Source of the DNA: Clytia hemisphaerica
Lineage: Eukaryota; Cnidaria; Hydrozoa; Leptothecata; Clytiidae
Assembly (NCBI GenBank): GCA_902728285.1
Contig: CACVBU010000886.1
Coordinates: 55,315-119,314 of the forward strand
Length of the DNA stretch: 64,000 bases
Reading direction: 5' to 3'
Positions 22,740 to 34,570 of the stretch are shown here, one piece after another. Every line of letters begins with the position of its first letter. The first letter of the stretch is position 1. Under the pieces are notes generated by a model. The model did not search any database and had not been told where the DNA came from. It worked only from the letters and a program-made list of their open reading frames with translations. Both the position numbers and the translations under genes were made by a program.

Positions 22740-23460
22740 TGATTCAATGATCAATCTATTGATGGTGACGAAGGCTCTGGTGGTTCTGGTGGTAGTATGA
22801 TTGTTCTGTTGATTAGTTAGTTGCGATGGATCTGGTAAATCTGATGATAGTGATGATGGATCTATTTCTTTTTCTATAAATTAATCCAAAGGGTACATTA
22901 TGTACATTTTCCCGGATGTAATGTGAGATCTGGTGGTGGTGATAATGGAACTGGTGGTTCTAAAAATATAATCAATTTTGTTGATGAATCTGATATTGGA
23001 ACCGATGCTGATAAATTTGATGGTGAATCAATGGTGCTGGTGAATCTAACGATTGAATAAATGGTGCTTATAAATATGAAAGTGATGGTGGAAGCAATGG
23101 TGCTGGATTGTGATGACGAAATTAAGGGTGGTCATCAGATTTATCAACACTGTTGATCCCACCATCCATTGGTTTCAGCATTAGAATCGCTAGCACCATT
23201 GACTTCAGCATTAGATTCATTCAGCACCATTGATTCAAACATTAGGTTCACCATCAGCACCATTAACTCCACCATCAGATTCATCAACACCATTGATTCC
23301 ACGTTCAGAATCATCAGTGACATTATCACAACAATCAAAATCACAAGAACAACCATCAACACCACAATAATCACCAGATCCTTATCACCACCACCAGATT
23401 CAGCAGATTCATCAGCACTAACATCAGGTTCACCAGAGCCTAGATGATCATCAAAAGGCA
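22740..23460. repeat. Degenerate GGTGAAT/ATTCACC triplet-rich tract with strand switch
   Basis: About 22750-23130 is rich in GGTG/GATGGT/GAATC words on the plus strand. From about 23150 to 23450 the complementary words dominate (CACCATTGATTC, ATCATCAGCACC). The open frames across it (for example 23144-23461 minus) are low-complexity Met/Leu/Val or Thr/Ile/Ser strings and are not genes. Confidence 0.6.
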
Positions 23461-23650
23461 AGTTAGTCCGCTAAGTCGAGTTAGTACGCTAGTCGAGTTA
23501 GTACACTAAGTCGAGTTAAGTACACTAAGTCGAGTTAGTACACTAAGTCAAGTTAGTACACTAAAGTTGAGTTAGTACACTAAGTCAAGTTACTATGCTA
23601 AGTCAAGTTAGTGCGCTAAGTCGAGTTAGTACGCTAGGACCCAGTTAGTT
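23461..23650 (+). repeat. Minisatellite, ~19-bp unit GTTAGTACACTAAGTCGA
   Basis: About ten imperfect copies (variants CTAAGTCAA, GTACGCT, GTGCGCT). Confidence 0.85.
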
Positions 23651-24005
23651 AGCTAATTATATCAGTTTTGTACATGGCCCTAACAAACCACAATGTAGAC
23701 ACACTTAATACATTAAAACATTTCAAAATCTTTAAAAAAGACGCCCTAGCGCAATAAAACATTAGCGATGTTTTCGGAAAAATAAGCATTTCGTCAAGGA
23801 TAGGATAGGATAACTTAAGAAAATAGCTGAGCCTGTGTTCTAAAATAAAAGGAAATAACCTTATAGAAAAACATTCCATCGAGATTAAACCTTCATGAAA
23901 TGAATGAATGAATGTTAGAAAATAGTTACAGGTATAAAAAACTTTTAAAAGCTTATACGTTAATTAAACGATCTCTAATTTTTCAGAATCCAAAGTCGGT
24001 AAATG

Positions 24006-24078
24006 TGGTTGGGTAGCTCAATTGGTAGAGAACTCACCTTACAATTTAAGGATGATGGGTGCGATCCCCAGTCATCGC
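24006..24078 (+). repeat. tRNA-like sequence (SINE head or tRNA pseudogene)
   Basis: GGGTAGCTCAATTGGTAGAG fits a Pol III box A and GGGTGCGATCCCC a box B. A 4-bp anticodon stem (CCTT/AAGG) with a 7-base loop can be drawn, but the acceptor stem does not pair. Downstream sequence to ~24440 is full of TTCGGAA words, possibly the SINE body. Confidence 0.45.
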
Positions 24079-24439
24079 CAACTCAGCGAATGAGTAGCTT
24101 AGCTTTCGGAATTGCGGAAATCGACCCTTTTTTCTTCAGAATCTCGGAAATCGGGCAAACTTCCTTCGGTATTTCGGAATTCTGAAACTGAAGTTGTTTT
24201 GTTTTCGGAAATCCGTGAATTCTTGCTTCGGTTCGAATGAAATTTCGGTATTATAAAGTTTTTATCCTTCTTTTTCGGAATTAATACATGAAAAATCAAA
24301 TTAGATAAAAAATTAGTCATAACGAGGAAAAATATTTAAAAAATAGGTATCGGAATTGAAAGTAATTTTTTAATGTAATTTCGGAAATTTTGGCAAAATT
24401 ATCCGGCATTCATTATATTTCTTTCGGAAATCGCAAACC

Positions 24440-25771
24440 CCGCCCGTATGCCCCCCCTTAAAAGGCGTTTATTTTATTCTGCCGCCCTGACTATTTACCA
24501 TCCAGTGAATCGACAAGAAGCAAAAAGTAAATAAAATTTTTCCGACTACATTGAAAACCAAAAACAGACGCCGACAAAAAAGTTATTATAACCTCAAACT
24601 CATGGAAAAAGAATGACAAAGAATCTGTGAAATATTTGCGAAATGATTGGTATACCTCTTTTTGAATATATTTTACACTATCTTTTTTTAACCTGCATGC
24701 ACTCAATCACAAAAAAGAGGTCCCAGTTTCACTTGCACTTGTCCCGGCAGTTACATCAATATGCCTTCTTACCTGTCTTTAAAAATATAAATAAAAGTAA
24801 TCACGGAAAAGGACGCGAAAAAAAAAGACATAAGTGTGAGAACAGAGTAATCAAACTCGTTAGAAAAAGTACCATTAGAAGTCATAAAAAATCAACCTGA
24901 ATAAATGCAATCGAAATCCCAGAGAACTTCATAATTCCCCAAACAACATTACATTACTATGTCAAACTCCCATTACATAAATTTTACAATTACGTCAGAG
25001 TAGACTACGCTCGCCACCGAAGAGGTTTATTTGGAAAGGGTAATTACATTTTATTGTTCGCTTCTTTTTTAAAGATTGGCCAGGTTGGAAAAGTATGAAT
25101 TTCTTTGTACATATTTTACCTACCCCAAATATTTAGGAGGCTGAGTTTTAAACAAATGGTCAAGTTGAAACGAACGATAAATGTAACAAGGTCTGTTTTA
25201 TTTACCCCCTGGTGACTTAACAAAAGAGACTAACTCGATGTTACAATCCAATTATTGAAAGTTTGTCTCGGCCTTTTTATAATGAGCGAGACAAACGTTC
25301 TCTGATTACGCAATTTTCATATTGACATTTTCGAGGCATTTTGATGTAACTGCCCGGTTCCACCTTTCATCTGACATGATGGACCTTGTCTTATGTCTGG
25401 CAGGGTACACAGTCAGATGTCTTTGTTTGTTGTATTTTTTTCTTTTAGCCAAGAGAACAGTAAGCATGTGGACTCTTGTGGCAGGGAAATTTTCACCTGC
25501 TGAAATATCAATTTTTTAGAGAAGCTCATCATTCTATTCACTATTCCAAATGTTATATACTTCGCCGCCAGGTTTCCAATATTTGGAAGCTTTTGGGTTC
25601 TCTTGGTTTGACCGCCCACAAATTTTTGGAGCCAGTTTTTTCTTCTGCTGCTTTATATTAATAATTCTGGCAATATTGAAAAAGTTTAGAAATTATCTCC
25701 ATTGTTATTTTTTAAGTATAAGCAATGGAAGGGTTGAATATCTTGAATTTAAGTTTATTGCCACAGCAAGA
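24440..25771. other. Intergenic, no gene recognised
   Basis: AT-rich. Frames near 24643-24900 and 25322-25661 have no recognisable domain or splice context. Confidence 0.4.
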
Positions 25772-26002
25772 GTTTTTATGCCGGGGGGGGGGTACTTAAG
25801 CAAATGGAGGGTACGGTATGTGCCGCCCTTAAGGGTACTTTTTTGGGATTTCCAAAGTCTCATAAAAAAGGGTCGGAAAAATCAGAAAATCAAATTTCAG
25901 TCTCACTAAGAATAAGGGTCAGAAAATAGAAAATTTCAACTTTCTACCCCCTGAAAGATCAAAATTTGCTCGAAATTGGTCAAAATTAGCCTTCGTATTA
26001 GG

Positions 26003-26698
26003 CCAGACCCGATCAATCGAACTTGTCGAACAAATCGAACAATCGAACTAATCGAACTCCATCGAACGATTAAAGTTCGATTAAAAAAATTAATCGAACC
26101 TAATCGAACACTCACAATTTTTGAAGCAATAGCAGTTCGATTAGTTCGGTCAGTAAAAAGTTCGATTAGTTCGATGATATTAAATCCTCATATCTTCCCT
26201 CGCTTGCAAAAAACTTTGTCCTGGCACGTGATTGCCATTTTGAAAGTTCCCGTACTTAACAGCTTGATGTTTATTGTACCCGGATATTTGTCTATCCGGA
26301 GTAAAGTCCGTAGCCCCTCTGTTGCGATTTCGCGCGCGGCCGAGTGGCGGAATACTACGCCCCAACAAACCGCCTCTGGCGCTAAAAGGAAAGGATACAG
26401 GAAAAGTGTGTAATCCGTTATCGGAAGTAATTTCCCGATTTACATTCCGAATTTGCCAATTTGGCTTTGAAAAGAAGCTAATATACGGTTGCGGAGCAGC
26501 ACAAACTTGTCGAACAAAATTGGTTTATCATCGAACTGATCGAACTGAAACCCATTGATCGAACTTAATCGAACACTCACAATCTTTTAAAAAATCTTAG
26601 AGTTCGATTAATTTTTTTAATCGAACTTTAATCGTTCGATGGAGTTCGATTAGTTCGATTGTTCGATTGGTTCGACAAGTTCGATTGATCGGGTCTGG
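26003..26698. mobile_element. Long-TIR MITE nested in copy 3 (TSD ATTAGG)
   Basis: Starts CCAGACCCGATCAATCGAAC and ends with its complement (...GATTGATCGGGTCTGG). The inverted arms are about 100 bp, built of repeated TCGAAC words. Flanked by ATTAGG at 25997-26002 and 26699-26704. The interior (~26180-26490) is not coding in any convincing way. Confidence 0.85.
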
Positions 26699-26747
26699 AT
26701 TAGGGTCGTAAAATTGTCCTTTGCTTTCTCATTTTTAGTCCCGGTAA

Positions 26748-27148
26748 TATAGCTATCAACTTTGCCATGCAAAAATGCGGGAGAGCTCCAAGTTGGAAAA
26801 ATTTTCCTGATAATCCAATTTTTCCGAATTGGAAAATCAGGAAATCGAGGGAATTTTCCTGTGAAATCCGATTTTATCAGAATTTTTTTTCCAGAAATGG
26901 GGGAAATCAGGAAATTTTACGTCCCAATTTTCCAAATTCGGGAAATTTTGCCATTCCGCTCTTTCAAATTCTGAATTTTTTTCAAGAAATCGGAAACTTT
27001 TTGGAAATGCGGGAGATGCGGGAGAAAATCCTGAAAATACGGGAGATTTGGCTGAATTTTTTTCCCGCGGGAGAAAACGTTGGCATGCAGGAGAAAACGT
27101 TGGCATACAGGAGTCTCCCGCCTAATGCGGGAGAGTTGACAGCTATGC
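26748..27148. mobile_element. MITE nested in copy 3 (TSD GGTAA)
   Basis: Left TATAGCTATCAACTTTGCCA and right ...GAGAGTTGACAGCTATGC share an inverted ATAGCT(A/G)TCAACT. Flanked by GGTAA at 26743-26747 and 27149-27153. The interior is rich in GCGGGAGA and GGAAATTTT words. The intact copy 2 reads straight through this site (CCCGGTAAGGGTCC). Confidence 0.8.
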
Positions 27149-27223
27149 GGTAAGGGTCCAAAGTTCAAAAGTCAGGCGGCATCCCTGTCAGCTGGCAAAC
27201 CTAGTACCCCCCGGGTTTTTATG

Positions 27224-27674
27224 TTCAAATTTCTGAGTCACTTCAGATTTTTCTGGTCTTTTTGGAGTCAATATTCTTTGCAATTCCTATCGTCGAAACT
27301 GCTCTATAACTTGGGACTATCTGACAAAACATGGGACGGCAATTCAGCCACCGCATCTCACCGAACCTCCAAAGTCATTTGATTTGAGTTAATGAACGGC
27401 TTGATGATTTCTTTTTTGCACCAAGTACGCTTTTAAATCGAAATATGAAAAAAATCCATACGTGAATGTCTGGAACGAAGAAGACCAAAATTAGTGGCAA
27501 AATGATGGAGCGCTTGACGTCACTTGCCCGGCAAGTTACACACTCGTTATTTGTTAATCCCATCAGGCGATAGGCGTTTTCTAATTCTCCAATCAGTGTC
27601 CGGTCATTTTGAATGAAAGCAAAAAAGTTAAAAAGGGCGCGCATTCAGTGAAAGTTATCGTGACATGTTATGAC
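27224..27674. other. Intergenic, no gene recognised
   Basis: A minus-strand frame (27644 to 27375, 89 codons) has no recognisable family. The stretch ends with the target duplication TTATGAC (27668-27674) of the next element. Confidence 0.4.
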
Positions 27675-30575
27675 CAGAGATTTGGGAAAAGAGGATAAGA
27701 ATTGCGCTATTCAGCTATAGAAATATAGGCTAGGGAACCTTTTGTTCTATTGAAATATCTGCGCCCGATCGATTGTTTTAGTTCTGAACCAATCGGAGCG
27801 CTTGATTATACTATGCGCACAAGACTAGAAGTACAAACAAAAAATGGCAGCCGTGGTTGATATCGAAAGTGAAATAAAAATATTTTTAATATCGGGTATT
27901 TTGGTATTTTTTTATAAGCATTTTTCATTTTGGACAGGGCGGATACAGTGTTAGTCGAGCCAAAAACTTTCAGTTTTAGCCAAAATACTTTCCTCAAGGA
28001 ATGCTCGAACCAATTTCACGGATTATATTGTAGAAATAGAAATAATTACTAGTGAAAAAGAATTTAAAATTCATTGCATTCAAACACAAAACGAAGCTGG
28101 TAAAACTAATATAGTTTTTCATTATTTCTCGGGCTAAAGTGTTTTGACAATCATATAAAAAGAGCTAGCTAGGTTGAATATTAAAACAATGAAGGAGAAG
28201 GGAAGGAAAGGAAAAAAAACAGGACTAAAACAATAGCAATTCATGATATCAATGACAAGAAATCAAAAATATCATGAATTTTTTTGTAAGAACTTTTTGA
28301 AGTTTACACAACAAAGCGAAAAATAATAGCAATATAATACAAAACAGTAGCATACATTAAAAACAAAAATTATATAAAAATCTTTATTTGGTCGCGTTTG
28401 TTGTAATAACAAAAAATAATAATAAACTGGTTAAATTTCTGGATTAATTTTTTGATTCTTGTTATGTCAATTTTATTTGTCTTATTGCTTCCAAAAAGTT
28501 ACTTAAATAATTGCAAGAAAATTAATTACAATAAAAAAACTTTGACTTGATTTTTCCTCACTAAAAGCACTTTGGAAAATAAACATATATATTGTGAAAC
28601 ACTCTTGGATTTAGGGGGGCTCACTGATTCCAATAGAGGTGTGACTCAAAGATAAAAAGCAATTCACCCTTTCAAATGAAATTTTAGAGAAAAAGAGCAT
28701 AAATATAACCAGACTGAAGATGAATAATTATATAATGTGATGCATGAAAATAGTTCAGTGTCCAAACTGGAATTTCTATTAAAGCATTTTGATATCTCTA
28801 TGGTTGGTTCATATCTTGTAATTGTAGTCTACCCGCATTCTGGTGTCTTGTTTGGGACTATTTGCGTAATCAAGCAGGAAATCCTGGTAAAAAAGGGATA
28901 AAAAGCCCTCAATCCAATTGCAAACAAACCAAAACATCATCAATGTCATCAGAAAAAAGAAATTATTTGTACATAATGCAGCATGTTTTGGTATCGAAAT
29001 TCAGTTGCCATTACAAAATAAATAAAACTACATACATTATATACACAACACATAAGAACTCATTTTCATTGGCAATTACAGTCATTACATATCAAAATCA
29101 AATCAAGATGTACTTTCCAGAGAGGATTTATATGATACAAATTGATATTCAGTTTACAGGGAAAAATTTGAATCCAAAAACATCAAAGATTGTTAGGTAC
29201 ACATAATCAATTTGATAGAATTATTCCATTGTTGTTTCCATTGAGTTAAATATGGTTTCCACTCATCCATCTTATTAGCAGATTTTGTTGGTGTTTACAA
29301 AGATATTGAGCCTTGTACGAGACAAATTCAGACAAATTTTAAGCCAATTCTCATTGTATACCAACCACGTGAAGGTACAAAATAATTCATGGATCTAGGT
29401 TATTGGGCAGTATGATGGTAACTAACCTGAAAGTATATAATAATGAAAATGGGAATTAGGATCTTTGCAGCAAACTATCATGAACAAATACAGAACACAA
29501 ACAACAAATCACCGACCACTGACAAAAACCGGTGAAATAAATCTTATATAACTGGACAATCTATTAACCGGTCAGAGCCAATCTATTAACCGGCCAGAGC
29601 CAATCTATTTACCGGTCAGAGCCAATCTACTAACCGGTCAGAGCAAATCTACTAACCGGTCAGAGCCAAACCGGTCAGAGTCATAGTTTTATAAATTGCA
29701 TAAGTAAAAATATTAGAACTTTGATTGCAATTTTCTGTTACATACAGTACAAAAACTTGAAATTTCAACCCCAAAAAAATGTTTTTCCTCAGTAGAAGCT
29801 AAAAAGTCATCAAGGATAATTTAGCGTACTTACCAAATCTAAAATCCATTGCCAGCAAGCAAGTTTTGCTAGGAAAACATTATTTTTTCATCTAAAACTA
29901 GGAAAAAAATACAACATCTTCAATCAAAATGCTAAGAAAGTTTGAGGATATGTGCCATGTAAACTAAGCTATAGGTTGTCACTTAATCAACCTTACTGCT
30001 ACCCATAAAAATTATGTTTGCAACAGAAAAAAATTAATTTTGTTCAACTTAACAAACAAAAAATACACTTTTCATATATTTTTCAGCTATCTTTGAAGGA
30101 TGTGCCAAAAAGATCTAGAAGGTGCCAATAAAAACCAAAGCTATGCTAGTCACCTACAACCTTTTTCCAACCCAAACCACTTTATTTTGACTCTGAAAGA
30201 CTTTCCAGTAAGGCAAACTAGCTAAAAATAAAAAGGTCCCATTTTACATCAAATTTTAGCATGCCTGCTTCCGCCATCTTTTTCTCAAAAAATAAAGCAT
30301 GCAACAGCAGATTTTTTTTGTCAGTGGAAACCCCAAAAGATCGTTATTTGCTTTTTAGTTGTTTATATAAGTAGGAAACCCCTCCAAAGGAGTAAATTCA
30401 GACAGTTTTTCTTGAACTGTTATAATACTGCACATAACGCCATTTTTTTCGCAGTACCTTCTTGGCCAAGTTGTTCCCTAGCCTAGCGACTTCAGACGAC
30501 GCCGAATTCAATGATCAACAATGAGAAAACAGCGAGCGGCAGCGGCGATTCTTATCCTCTTTTCCCAAATCTCTG
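27675..30575. mobile_element. 2.9-kb non-autonomous hAT-like element with target duplication
   Basis: The left end CAGAGATTTGGGAAAAGAGG (27675) and right end ...CCTCTTTTCCCAAATCTCTG (to 30575) are perfect inverted repeats over 28 bp. Subterminal GGCTAGGGAAC near 27730 is matched by its complement near 30475. TTATGAC flanks both sides (27668-27674, 30576-30582; 7 bp, arguably 8), which with CAG ends suggests hAT. No transposase is seen: the interior is AT-rich with only short frames. It contains the minisatellite at 29558-29680. Confidence 0.8.
29558..29680 (+). repeat. Minisatellite, 23-bp unit AATCTATTAACCGGTCAGAGCC
   Basis: About five full copies plus a shortened one (CTACTAACCGGTCAGAG, ACCGGTCAGAG), inside the hAT-like element. 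Confidence 0.85.
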
Positions 30576-30582
30576 TTATGAC

Positions 30583-32731
30583 AGAAAGTATGAATGATAA
30601 ACTTGGTGGAGTTATCAAAACAAATTTGTTGTCAAAGAGATTTAATAACAGTAAGTGAAAATATAGGCAAGATATCAACAGTCCCATGTTTTGACCAATC
30701 GTCCCAAGTTAGAACAGTTGACGGTAACTATACATCTAGTGATTTAATATTTTGCAAATTTCTCTGTTGACAAAAATATTTTTATTTCATAAAGAATTTG
30801 ATTAAATATTTGAATAGACATAACACTATATATTTGAATAGACAAACATTTTCACTATTTTTTTAACTATTATTTTTATTTTTAAATACTTTTTTGAATA
30901 TCTAGTGATAATGAACATTCATGTTTAATGCTACTTAAATATATATAGCAAGTCCCCTTACCTTGGACCTCAAACAATTGATTAGTTGTACATTAAACAA
31001 GATAAAATGCATATGCTGCTCGCTGAGGCACTATATACTAATAGAATTTCATAATTTTTGTCTGTCAAGCTAATAATTCTCATTGTACCGTGATGTTATC
31101 TTTAAATTGTATTAAACGTATTAAGTATTTGATTGTTAAAATTACTGGGGGCGTTTACATAAAGGTTTGCAGACTTATCAAAGTTGGAAAGCTGGACAGA
31201 ATCAACAAGCCATCAACTTCAATAAACTTTAATCAACGGATTAGAATAGGTGGATTAAGAACTCATAGAAAACACTCCTCGTTAGGTTATCAAACTTTTT
31301 TACGAGTTTGCTAGCAATTAAAACTTGATAAGTTGTAAAAAAGTTGTAAAAAATCATTACTTTCAACATTTTCATTGGTCATTACGTATCACGTGGTACA
31401 TTTTAAATAAGAAAATGCACTTTTTTAGCCCTTTCTATCCAATGCAGAAATTAGCCAAATAATTTGAAATTTATTTTCCTAATTTTAAATACAGTCTTCT
31501 TTCACCAGTATGCAACTCATTCGTGACCCATCGATAGTTTCTTAGTTATAGACCATACGTTAATTTTCACTTATCTGAAGATTGCCATTGACAAAAGATT
31601 AAAAATTTACATTAAAACTGGTCTAGCGTTTGTTGATGCTAAAACTTAAGTGCAGGATTTAAAATATTTGCAAAATCATCAAAATTGATCGAATCATAGG
31701 ACAAATTCGTTTTCGAAACTGTATAAATTGGAAAATTGTTCTTATAAAAACAATGAAAAAACTAAACGAGGAGTGCGCAGAGTCATTTACAGATTTTTCT
31801 TGTAACAATGAGAAGACAATGGATCTCTCTTGGGAGCAACGAGAGAAGTTAATCCACCTATTCTAATCCGTTGCTTTAATCATTTTCTCATCAGAAACTT
31901 CTAAAAATCATTTGCTATCTTTAATCCGTTCTCGAATTAGCCATTCAGTTTTGAATATCAAAGTTCATTTGGTTTTGAGTAACATAGTTAAGATTTTCAG
32001 GATTTAAGATTTAGAAGGATATTAACCTAGGCTTAAAAAATCTTAAAAAAAAGTCATTTAATATAATTAATTTAATTGAAAACCAATGCTCTCGCATATC
32101 AAGGTTGAGGTCATTGCATTGATGTCATCTGACGTCAAAAAAATGATCTTAACTGGACATTTGTAAACCTGATGAAGACCCAAAATATTGTTTAGAATAA
32201 ATTCATATAAAGAATGACTATTTGAACGTACATATAAATACTTTTAAATCAGTTTTACAAATATTAAGCCCAAGAGCCCTTTGAGTGAGATTTCAGCCTC
32301 TATAAGTTATATATTTGATTTCCCTAGAAACCTTTCTGGAATTTGATGAGAAATCTAGGCTACGTCATATCTTCCTTCGTTTTGAGCATAAAACTCTTAC
32401 TCTTTGGGATATGCTCACTGCTCTTGTTTTGAGTATTAAATGGTCCGGATACATCACATGCGCACTGAGGTTTTGATGAAACAATAGAGAGTTTCAAACC
32501 TAAGCCAATCGGCTGTGTTTTTTTTACTGTAAACATTCTTTTATTTTAAATCTCTATTGATATACTTCTTTTGTTTAAAATTTATATTATGTTTAATCCC
32601 ATTAAAAAGCAAATTCCCAGTAGTGCCTATAGACCATGAGTAAGGACTAAAAGCCTGGAGCTGTCTATTGTGTAGACTATAAGAAATCCTGATTTTCAGA
32701 TCAAAAACTGGGTGCAATAAAATTACTTCCT
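30583..32731. other. AT-rich intergenic sequence
   Basis: No exon recognised. The frame 31090-31314 has no domain. CTATTCTAATCCGTTG near 31859-31874 is the complement of CAACGGATTAGAATAG near 31234-31249, both beside AGGTGGATTAA-like words, so 31234-31874 is bounded by a short inverted repeat and may be another degraded element. Confidence 0.45.
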
Positions 32732-33299
32732 CTACAGTAGTAGGGATTTATGTTAGGAACAGATCATGCTGATTACCCTCTTAAAATGTGCCATAGGTTA
32801 TAAAAACTTGAAAAAACATCAATTTTTAGGGTAGGAACCATTTTTGGTTTCCCTACCCGGGTATTTAGGGTCCACCGACTGCTCAAAGGGGCCGCCCTAG
32901 GAGTGATTTTTTTCTTTGTCAAAAGATAGTCATGTGACCCCTCATTGGAAAGAGAATTTCATGCAGATTCCAAACAAGGTCACAAGTAGTGGCTAAAAAT
33001 GAAGTTATAAAAAGTTATGCCTGCTAAAAAATGATGATTTTGTGATTTTCCCTCTAAAAACGCATGTTGAGTATATTAAGCTCTTACTATCATTTCCCTA
33101 TCCAAATCGTTATACTTTGATCAATACTTTCAAAAAAATCATACAGAGTTGAGTAAATCAGACTTTTTGTCATAGGATAGCTCAGCTCAAGAGCTCAGTA
33201 AGCTGCAGTAAGTACATGTATGAAGAACTTGGTACTCAATAAAAAGATGACATTCTTGAGCAAACAAATCCAAATAACTTTAAAAAGTTTATAAAACCC

Positions 33300-33810
33300 T
33301 CCAAAGAAGTCAAGGTAATTAAACTTGAATAGACTGATAAAGTCAAGGAGCAGAAAACTGAAGCCTTTACTGAAAAAGAAAAGGGAAGATCGAGTGAAGG
33401 GTCAAAAAAGTACTCATTATTGGAGACTTATCTCAGGCCCATATAACTCAGAAGAAGAAATTACTTTAGAAGTACGTAGAAACAAACTTGGATGATAAAC
33501 TTAAGAACAAAATGATGTATAATGAAGTGAAATATGCCAAAATTACATGCATGTCTCTCAAGCGAACAGCTGCAGTCTTTCGTTTGAGAAAAGATTATCG
33601 CAACCTCTCCACAGAAGAGTGTGTCGAAAACTTGAGCTCTTACCTCAGTATAGCACGTTGTTGCTCTTAGACAACTATTAAAGATCTTAGAAATGTTATA
33701 CATGGAATTGTGGGTAAGAGGGATGATAGTAAATCACTAACACTGGAACTCAACTCTCCTTTACAAGGTCAAGGGGATGAAACAATACAGTCAAAAAAAC
33801 TTGTTATATT
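33300..33810 (+). pseudogene. Decayed transposon-borne coding remnant
   Basis: Several short frames with stops between them read as protein-like sequence: SSEGSKKYSLLETYL near 33390, KLKNKMMYNEVKYAKITCMS and RTAAVFRLRKDYRNLSTEEC at 33497-33625, then DLRNVIHGIVGKRDDS after a stop near 33670. The composition is that of real protein, but I cannot name the family. Because it lies between the inverted ends at 32732 and 35818, I infer it is the remnant of that element's own gene. Confidence 0.4.
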
Positions 33811-33907
33811 GGGGAGCAGTAAAGTCCAAAGACTTGTGATATTGGGGAGCATGTTATTGCCTTTTGGCATGAGGGTATTGGTAATGAGACAAAATGACAT
33901 TTAGGAG

Positions 33908-34202
33908 TACACGTTTTTTTTTTATAAGGAACACGTTTATAAGGAACTTGAGGCTGAAAATGGTTCAAAAAAGAAGGAATTGTTAAGGAACTGCTCAGGC
34001 TGAGAATAAGTGGATTTGAAAATAATGTACCTTATTGGGACTAATTTGACCAAATTTTGATTTTTCAAGGGGCAAAAAGTTCAAAATTTCCTATGTAGTA
34101 AGGAACTCGATAAGGAACTTATGACTGAAATTTTCTGTAAAAATAAGGAACTCAAGGCTCAGAGCAAAGTTAAGGTTCCTTATAAAAAAAAAAAACGTGT
34201 AG
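33908..34202. mobile_element. MITE of the ACACGTTTTTTTTATAAGGAAC type
   Basis: GTACACGTTTTTTTTTTATA at the left and ...CCTTATAAAAAAAAAAAACGTGTA to 34202 are inverted. The interior has repeated TTAAGGAAC and AGGCTGA words. It resembles the 14646/59645 family but with GGAAC instead of AGAAC. Confidence 0.65.
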
Positions 34203-34570
34203 TAGAAAAGGTTCAACCAGTAATAGTTTCATACATGACACGAACTGATAAAAGCAGACACAACTGGACATTCCCTGAAAAAGTTGAAATAATTAAGACA
34301 TCTGTCGACCAAGTTCAAGTAATTGCAACTAAAATTAAAGTCCAATATCTAGGAACTGTGAGGATAAGATGTTGTCAAAAATACTTCAATTTCAATTTAT
34401 TAGGTTTAAAATCTAATAGCAAAGGAAGTACCCTTCAAACTCTGTAAAATATCTTTTGGATAGTATAAGGTTTGAGAGGTTGGCGGACTTTCTAACTTCG
34501 ACTGTTCTCGATTAGAGCAACGAAATTTCTTATTTGTCAAAGAGCTCCTTTATCCTTGGTTTTATAGTTT

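Larger units (their letters stand above)
25781..27214 (+). mobile_element. G-run MITE family copy 3, carrying two nested insertions
   Basis: Outer ends CCGGGGGGGGGGTACTTAAG and ...CCTAGTACCCCCCGG, flanked by GTTTTTATG at 25772-25780 and 27215-27223. The body is colinear with 19640-19971 but interrupted at 26003-26698 and 26748-27148 by two other elements, each with its own flanking duplication. Confidence 0.85.

Noticed and set aside
23144-23461. 105-codon minus-strand frame rich in Met, Leu, Val
   Set aside because: Translation of low-complexity triplet repeats; no start context or domain.
24006-24078. Functional tRNA gene
   Set aside because: Box A and B are present, but the acceptor stem does not pair and the anticodon stem has only four pairs; better as SINE head or pseudogene.
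26180-26558. Frames of 62-145 codons inside the TCGAAC element
   Set aside because: They run through the inverted repeats of a MITE with proven target duplications, and there is no domain.
28862-29206. 114-codon frame
   Set aside because: AT-rich Ile/Thr/Lys/Asn composition inside a non-autonomous transposon; no recognisable domain.
30521-30650. Apparent first exon with signal peptide (MRKQRAAAAILILFSQ...) and GTAAGT donor
   Set aside because: The first 18 codons are the terminal inverted repeat of the hAT-like element (27675-30575), repeated at its other end. No downstream exon was recognised. Kept only as a finding.
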